Below the pieces are notes generated by a model. The model did not search any database, was not told the DNA's origin, and saw nothing but the letters and a program-made list of their open reading frames with translations. Both the position numbers and the translations under genes were made by a program. From CAYFUR01 sp964346275 (lineage in GTDB: Bacteria; Sumerlaeota; Sumerlaeia; SLMS01): 19,728 nucleotides of DNA. Positions 15,850 through 19,728 of this stretch are shown here, in pieces; the first letter of the stretch is position 1; every line of letters begins with the position of its first letter. The DNA lies in NCBI GenBank assembly GCA_964346275.1, contig CAYFUR010000069.1:1-19728 (forward strand). The letters run 5' to 3'.

Positions 15850-18426
15850 TTATTCGATCACGCCCCGCATGGAGATTCCCAGGTCCCGGACGTAGTTGCG
15901 GGCATTCCAGGCCATGGCGCCGCCCGATTCCTCTCCCTCTTTCCGGGACTCGACACGAACGTAGAGACGGCCATTCCGGGGCAACGCGAAGCCCGCATTG
16001 CGAAGGCTGGCTCCCGGTTCCATGATGACCCAGCCGGCCCTTCCCGCGGCCCCGCTCCGGTCATAGCGATAAAAAGCGAAAACGATATTCTCATCGCGGA
16101 TTTGCTCTTGGTCGAAATCCGGGTTGAAGAAAATATCCGTGACCCGGAGACCGGGGTGAGAGAACGGCAGCTCGACCGTAAAGACGGCTGCGGATTCGGA
16201 AAGCGCGAGCCGATGGCCTTCGACCTGAAGGTTCGTTCCCACCGTGTCGTCGTAAAGGGCCATCCGCGTGTGCATGTAGATATCGTTGACAAGGAATTCC
16301 GAACCGGAAGGCGGGGCCGGATTCAATTCGACGAGGCTCAAGATTGCCCGGCTGCCGATACGCGCGTCAAAATTTGTCAGTAACCCGGTCTCTTCATTTT
16401 CCAGGCCGCGCAAGCCAATGAAATAAACTCTGCCCTCCATTGGGCTGAGGAACTCGCCGGTTTCGTTCGGCTGCCAGAGAGCCTCAAGCAAGAGCCCGGC
16501 GTTGTTCTCGTTCACTTCGGTATTGTCATCGGGGCGCCGCGTCTGCAGGGAGCGGAACTCCGAAACGGCATCGGTAAACGAAGAATCCGCCGCCTTCTGG
16601 ATCGTTCCCTGGCGGCTCAGGCGGTAGCGCAGCGGAGATAAGGGAATGCGCCGGGCGCTGTTGGGTTTCATTTCGCCCAGCTCCAGGAGGTCTCTTCCCA
16701 CGGCAAGCCATGACTGCTCGAAGGTCACATCCGATTCATTGACGATCGAGCCTTCAATGGCGCCGCGATTCCACATCAAGGTCGACCGAATGGGCGGGGC
16801 GTTTCGCGCGGGCCCTCGTTCGATGAAGGTCTTTGCTTCATAGACGCCCATAGGCCACGAGCGAATATCGACCGTTCGCGTTTCGCCCTCATAGGAGAAA
16901 AGGGGAGAAGATCCCGTCGCGGAGACTGGGGACATCCCCGGGTTGATCATCGAGCTGTAATTCCGGTCTTTGAAAGTTTCCGGAAGGAACCAGTTGTAGG
17001 GATCCTCGAGGATATAATCTTGTTTTCTTGGAGAGAAATAATAGCGTCCGGGGTCGGATGAAAAAGTTCCCGCGACGGACCATGTTTTTCCCACCCTTTC
17101 TGTCTCACGCGTTTGCTCGACAACCATTTCGCGCATGATGTTGTCGCCCCCGCGGGTCAGGCGGCCGAGACCGTATATCAAGACGAAAAAAACCAGCACG
17201 ATGACGGGAACGGTCAGCCAGGCCCATTCCAGCATCTTCTTTTTCCCCAGGATGGCAAAATTAACGGGGCCGACAATAATCGTATAGACAATGCAGATCA
17301 GAATGATGAGCAGCGAATTGGGCGGGCGGGCCGCGCGCCCTGTCAGGGTCTTGAACTGGCCCAGAACCGCCGGGAGCTCATAGCTTGCCGCGAGATAGTT
17401 CGGAACAGGCAAGAGAGAAAACCACGCGTCGGCAAGGTGGCTTTCCAGCAGGCGCGAACTTGTCTGCAGATCGTTTGCAAAGAAAACGAGCTGGCCGTTG
17501 CCCATTTTTCTCTGGGCTATCAGCGGAACGCCATCCGCCGAGGCGAGGACATCGGTGCCCGGCTTTGGAGCCGACTCGGCAATGGCATAGGATTTCCGCC
17601 CGTCGACCCCTTCTCCCCGCTCCGCCAGGCGAAAGGATCCGTCCCCCGCTTCCTCCAGCCTCCCCGTCCCGCTGATGTGAACGGGGAGCAACTCCGCCGC
17701 GGAGGGTTCGGAGTAGCTGGAGGTGTTCGCTCCGGTCAGGAATACCAGCGTTCCGCCCATGGAGACCCAATCCCGAATCGCGCTCACCTGTTCGCTGGAG
17801 AGGCCGGTTCCCGGCCAGGAGGAAAACACCATGAGGTCGGCGGAGTCGTAGGCGGCCCAATGCTCCTGGAGTTGGGAAGGAGAGATCTTTCCGCTGACGA
17901 GCGGATCCAGACGATTCCCCAGTCGCGGAAAATTCGGCAGGCTGATCGCCGTTTCTGTCACGTTGAGCACAAGAAGCGCGTCTTTTGGCACATGCTGCAC
18001 ATCGATTTTGAAGTTAGCCAGGCGGCGGCCGTTTTCGCTGTTCAGGGAAAGTTCCGGCACCGATTGCCCCGGAGACTCGGGAAACTTCACGTAGAGAACA
18101 TAACGCTTCTTGGACCCTCGGGGAAGATCGACATATCGAATGAATTGGACCGGCGACCCATTTTCATCCCGAGGGGTTGTCGCGATCATAAGCTGGCCCT
18201 CGAAATCCTCAATCGATTCCAGCGAACTCCCCGAGGAGGGCATGTTGCTCATATCCACGAAGACCGGCGTCCAGGAGCCGGGCCGGTAATAGCCGTCGAA
18301 GCCCGCCGAGGCGCTGACCTCCAGGTTTTCCGGCTGGGCGAAAGCCTGTCCCGCGAAGAAAACGATCCAGCCCATCAGCGCAAGGATCACCTGGTGCGTT
18401 GAATTCGTGAAGAACTCCCTCCTCAT
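15850..18426 (-). CDS. Large exported two-TM protein with GATase-like domain, function unknown
   Basis: 858 residues from ATG 18426 (GAGGGAG close upstream); ATG 18444 would add six residues and TTG 18528 more. A signal peptide is clear: MRREFF, hydrophobic VILALMGWIVFFA, then AFA before QP (cleavage near 30). Residues ~35-190 are beta-rich, and ~197-232 (DLMVFSSWPGTGL...WVSMGGTLVFLTG) look like the GATase1-like fold of membrane-protein families, but without a catalytic Cys triad. Two TM helices lie at about 370-392 and 397-418, with a basic loop between them, followed by a ~440-residue region with beta-type patterns and a second Gly/Asn-rich stretch. I do not recognise a characterised family. 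It is downstream of the HhH and kinase-like genes. Confidence 0.85.
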   Translation of the reverse strand: MRREFFTNSTHQVILALMGWIVFFAGQAFAQPENLEVSASAGFDGYYRPGSWTPVFVDMSNMPSSGSSLESIEDFEGQLMIATTPRDENGSPVQFIRYVDLPRGSKKRYVLYVKFPESPGQSVPELSLNSENGRRLANFKIDVQHVPKDALLVLNVTETAISLPNFPRLGNRLDPLVSGKISPSQLQEHWAAYDSADLMVFSSWPGTGLSSEQVSAIRDWVSMGGTLVFLTGANTSSYSEPSAAELLPVHISGTGRLEEAGDGSFRLAERGEGVDGRKSYAIAESAPKPGTDVLASADGVPLIAQRKMGNGQLVFFANDLQTSSRLLESHLADAWFSLLPVPNYLAASYELPAVLGQFKTLTGRAARPPNSLLIILICIVYTIIVGPVNFAILGKKKMLEWAWLTVPVIVLVFFVLIYGLGRLTRGGDNIMREMVVEQTRETERVGKTWSVAGTFSSDPGRYYFSPRKQDYILEDPYNWFLPETFKDRNYSSMINPGMSPVSATGSSPLFSYEGETRTVDIRSWPMGVYEAKTFIERGPARNAPPIRSTLMWNRGAIEGSIVNESDVTFEQSWLAVGRDLLELGEMKPNSARRIPLSPLRYRLSRQGTIQKAADSSFTDAVSEFRSLQTRRPDDNTEVNENNAGLLLEALWQPNETGEFLSPMEGRVYFIGLRGLENEETGLLTNFDARIGSRAILSLVELNPAPPSGSEFLVNDIYMHTRMALYDDTVGTNLQVEGHRLALSESAAVFTVELPFSHPGLRVTDIFFNPDFDQEQIRDENIVFAFYRYDRSGAAGRAGWVIMEPGASLRNAGFALPRNGRLYVRVESRKEGEESGGAMAWNARNYVRDLGISMRGVIE

Positions 18427-18524
18427 CGGCTCCCTCTGCTTCATACGAGATCGGTCTTCCTTTCGGAAAAAGGAAGTTATTGAAAGATCAAATCGCCTGC
18501 GCAGGCAACAGTACTTTTTTCCGC
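18427..18524 (-). promoter_or_regulatory. Leader of the large exported protein with two inverted repeats
   Basis: The 98-base gap holds a perfect 12-base palindrome GCCTGCGCAGGC (18495-18506) and, nearer the gene, an 8-bp stem with a 5-base loop (18456-18463 with 18469-18476). On the minus strand the stem's 3' arm contains GGAAG, a candidate ribosome site for ATG 18444. The hairpin could therefore control translation, and the palindrome could be a regulator site. No clear promoter hexamers are seen. Confidence 0.45.
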
Positions 18525-19199
18525 TCAATCAAACCGGAGGAGATGCACGTTTTTTTCGACGGTTTTCGGGCCGATTCCCTTCACGCGCATCAGATCGGCG
18601 GGCCGCCGATAGGGGCCGTTGAGACGGCGGTCGTCCAGAATCTTCCGCGCCGTTTTCGGTCCAACACCGTTCAAAATCTGAAGTTCCTCGAACCCGGCGG
18701 AATTGATAGAGATGGCCGGTTGGGGAGTCGGGGTCGGTGGGGGCTGGCTCTCCCAGGAAGAGTCTTCTCGCGCCTGCTGCTCTGGACGCATTCCCGGCTC
18801 GGTTTCGACAGCCACGTAAGGCCGGAGGCGCTGGAGTGTCTTCTCGCCAATGCCGTGGACTTCCAGAAGTTCCTCGACCGTGCGAAACCCGCTCAGGCGC
18901 TGTCGAGTTACGACAATGTTCTGGGATTTCGCGGGCCCGATTCCGGGAAGGGCCTCCAAATCCCGCGCCGAGGCGGAGTTGATGTCAATCAGCCCCGCGG
19001 ATGGCAGCTCGACCGCTTCGCTCACGGCCGAGTCCGGCGCGAGGACTCCCGCGGGATAGTCTTCGGAGGGGCCGGCGACCAGGACACTCGGTGAATGTTC
19101 CTGCTGCTTTGTGTAGGAGAAGACAGCGAGGCCGGCAAACACCAGCGCCAGCAGGGCAAGCAGGGCGCGCAGTTCACCAATGTGAAAGCCTCGAAACAT
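18525..19199 (-). CDS. Membrane-anchored protein with two ComEA-like helix-hairpin-helix units
   Basis: 224 residues from ATG 19199, with AAGG 5 bases upstream and only 6 bases after the kinase-like stop. A single TM anchor covers ~12-28. A ComEA-type unit at ~71-129 (IDINSASARDLEALPGIGPAKSQ, then VHGIGEKTLQRL) is followed by a Pro/Thr linker (~152-161, PPPTPTPQP). A second unit lies at ~163-222 (ISINSAGFEELQILNGVGPKTA, then VKGIGPKTVEK). Each unit has the two G-I-G/G-V-G hairpins that bind the DNA backbone without sequence preference. ComEA receives transforming DNA at the membrane but normally has one unit plus, in some species, an SLBB domain, which is absent here. A DNA-uptake role is inference; no other com genes are visible. 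Confidence 0.9.
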   Translation of the reverse strand: MFRGFHIGELRALLALLALVFAGLAVFSYTKQQEHSPSVLVAGPSEDYPAGVLAPDSAVSEAVELPSAGLIDINSASARDLEALPGIGPAKSQNIVVTRQRLSGFRTVEELLEVHGIGEKTLQRLRPYVAVETEPGMRPEQQAREDSSWESQPPPTPTPQPAISINSAGFEELQILNGVGPKTARKILDDRRLNGPYRRPADLMRVKGIGPKTVEKNVHLLRFD

Positions 19200-19205
19200 G
19201 GTGCC

Positions 19206-19728
19206 TTACAAATTCAACCGGGGATTCTCTGTCGAACTGTCCGACGGCAGGCTCTTTTCGAAAACACTCTGCAACTCTTTCCAGAGGGGAAGAACGGAAT
19301 TGAAAGAATGATCGCGGATACGTTGAATGATATTGCGCAATTCATCAATGGTGCCGGAGGACTTATCGGGGCCGAAGGGATCAGGGCCGGAGCGTGTGTT
19401 ATCGATCAGGAATTCGAGCACATCGGCGAGCTGGAGGATATCGGACCGCACTCCCTCCTGGAATTGCTTTTTCTCCCGGGTCATCAGGTGAGGGGCTTCG
19501 GTCTCCGCTTCTTCAAGATCCTCCGGCTGTGGCACGACCGGTAAAGGACTCAGCGCGAAATCGACAAGTTTCAAACGCTGGTCGCTTCCGAGAAGGATAT
19601 TCTCGGGCCGGATGTCGCCGTGAATGATACCATGGAGATGAGCGGTGTGCAGGCCCGAGGCGATTTGCATGGACATCCGGATGATCAGGGGCAGCCCCAC
19701 GCCGCCCATCTTCTTGAGGAATTCGCGC
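19206..19728 (-). CDS. Protein-kinase-like C-lobe, atypical catalytic motifs (5' end outside window)
   Basis: The frame is open to the window edge, so the N-terminus (including the P-loop and VAIK Lys) is not seen; 173 residues are visible. The catalytic-loop sequence is HGIIHGDIRPENILL: HRD is H36-G37-D38 and the usual +2 Lys is Arg40, but D38 and N43 are kept. DFG is D56-F57-A58, and the APE motif is absent. GVRSDILQLADVL matches the SDIYSLGVVL helix. The C-terminal part is shorter than a normal kinase lobe. The core Asp and Asn are retained, so weak or altered activity is possible; it could also be a pseudokinase. It is co-directional and 6 bases from the HhH gene, so the two are probably one operon. 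Confidence 0.8.
   Translation of the reverse strand, partial: REFLKKMGGVGLPLIIRMSMQIASGLHTAHLHGIIHGDIRPENILLGSDQRLKLVDFALSPLPVVPQPEDLEEAETEAPHLMTREKKQFQEGVRSDILQLADVLEFLIDNTRSGPDPFGPDKSSGTIDELRNIIQRIRDHSFNSVLPLWKELQSVFEKSLPSDSSTENPRLNL

Noticed and set aside
17113..18402. A 429-codon open frame on the + strand opposite the large exported protein
   Set aside because: It is the antisense shadow of a gene with signal peptide and TM segments; its translation is Arg/Gly/Pro-rich with no domain.
1..19728. CRISPR arrays, tRNA, rRNA, insertion sequences or integrase genes
   Set aside because: No repeat-spacer pattern, cloverleaf, rRNA-like or transposase motif was seen on either strand; shorter features may be missed by eye.

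Overview
The window is a GC-rich (roughly 58-60% by eye), tightly packed bacterial segment with frequent GTG/TTG starts. I see no rRNA, tRNA, CRISPR array, insertion sequence or phage gene, and no marker that fixes the phylum. A Wzy-like polymerase in a surface-polysaccharide locus fits a Gram-negative-type bacterium; that is an inference.

Region 1 (1-14253) is a surface or exopolysaccharide locus. In order on the + strand: the 3' end of a repeat protein with a C-terminal beta-rich domain; an AsnB-type amidotransferase; a hexapeptide-repeat acyltransferase; a GT2; a GT4; a WcaF-like acyltransferase; a Wzy-like polymerase; a second GT4; a PF14907-type nucleotidyltransferase; and a PqqD-radical SAM-SPASM protein. 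A last GT2 closes the region. Two minus-strand glycosyltransferases (5947-6759, a WaaE/KdtX-like GT2; 12046-13224, a GT4) sit as islands inside it. Five junctions on the + strand are 4-base ATGA/GTGA overlaps, which points to translational coupling. Both islands meet the preceding + gene tail to tail with overlapping stop codons. The initiating phosphoglycosyltransferase, flippase and export machinery are not in the window. A hairpin directly after the last GT2 probably ends the region.

The most unusual part is 9407-12051. There a nucleotidyltransferase and a PqqD-fused radical SAM/SPASM enzyme, both of types associated with peptide (RiPP) modification, are stop-start coupled to a glycosyltransferase and the polymerase. 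No precursor peptide, leader protease or peptide exporter is visible nearby. The locus may therefore modify a peptide or protein that is linked to, or processed with, the polysaccharide.

Region 2 (14254-15821) holds one alanine/glycine:cation symporter (AGCS family) with its own leader. It ends in a hairpin that probably works for both converging genes.

Region 3 (15850-19728) is a minus-strand group. It starts with a kinase-like protein truncated by the window edge, with altered HRD and DFG motifs. Next is a membrane-anchored protein with two ComEA-like helix-hairpin-helix units, then a large exported two-TM protein of unknown function whose leader holds a hairpin covering a possible ribosome binding site.
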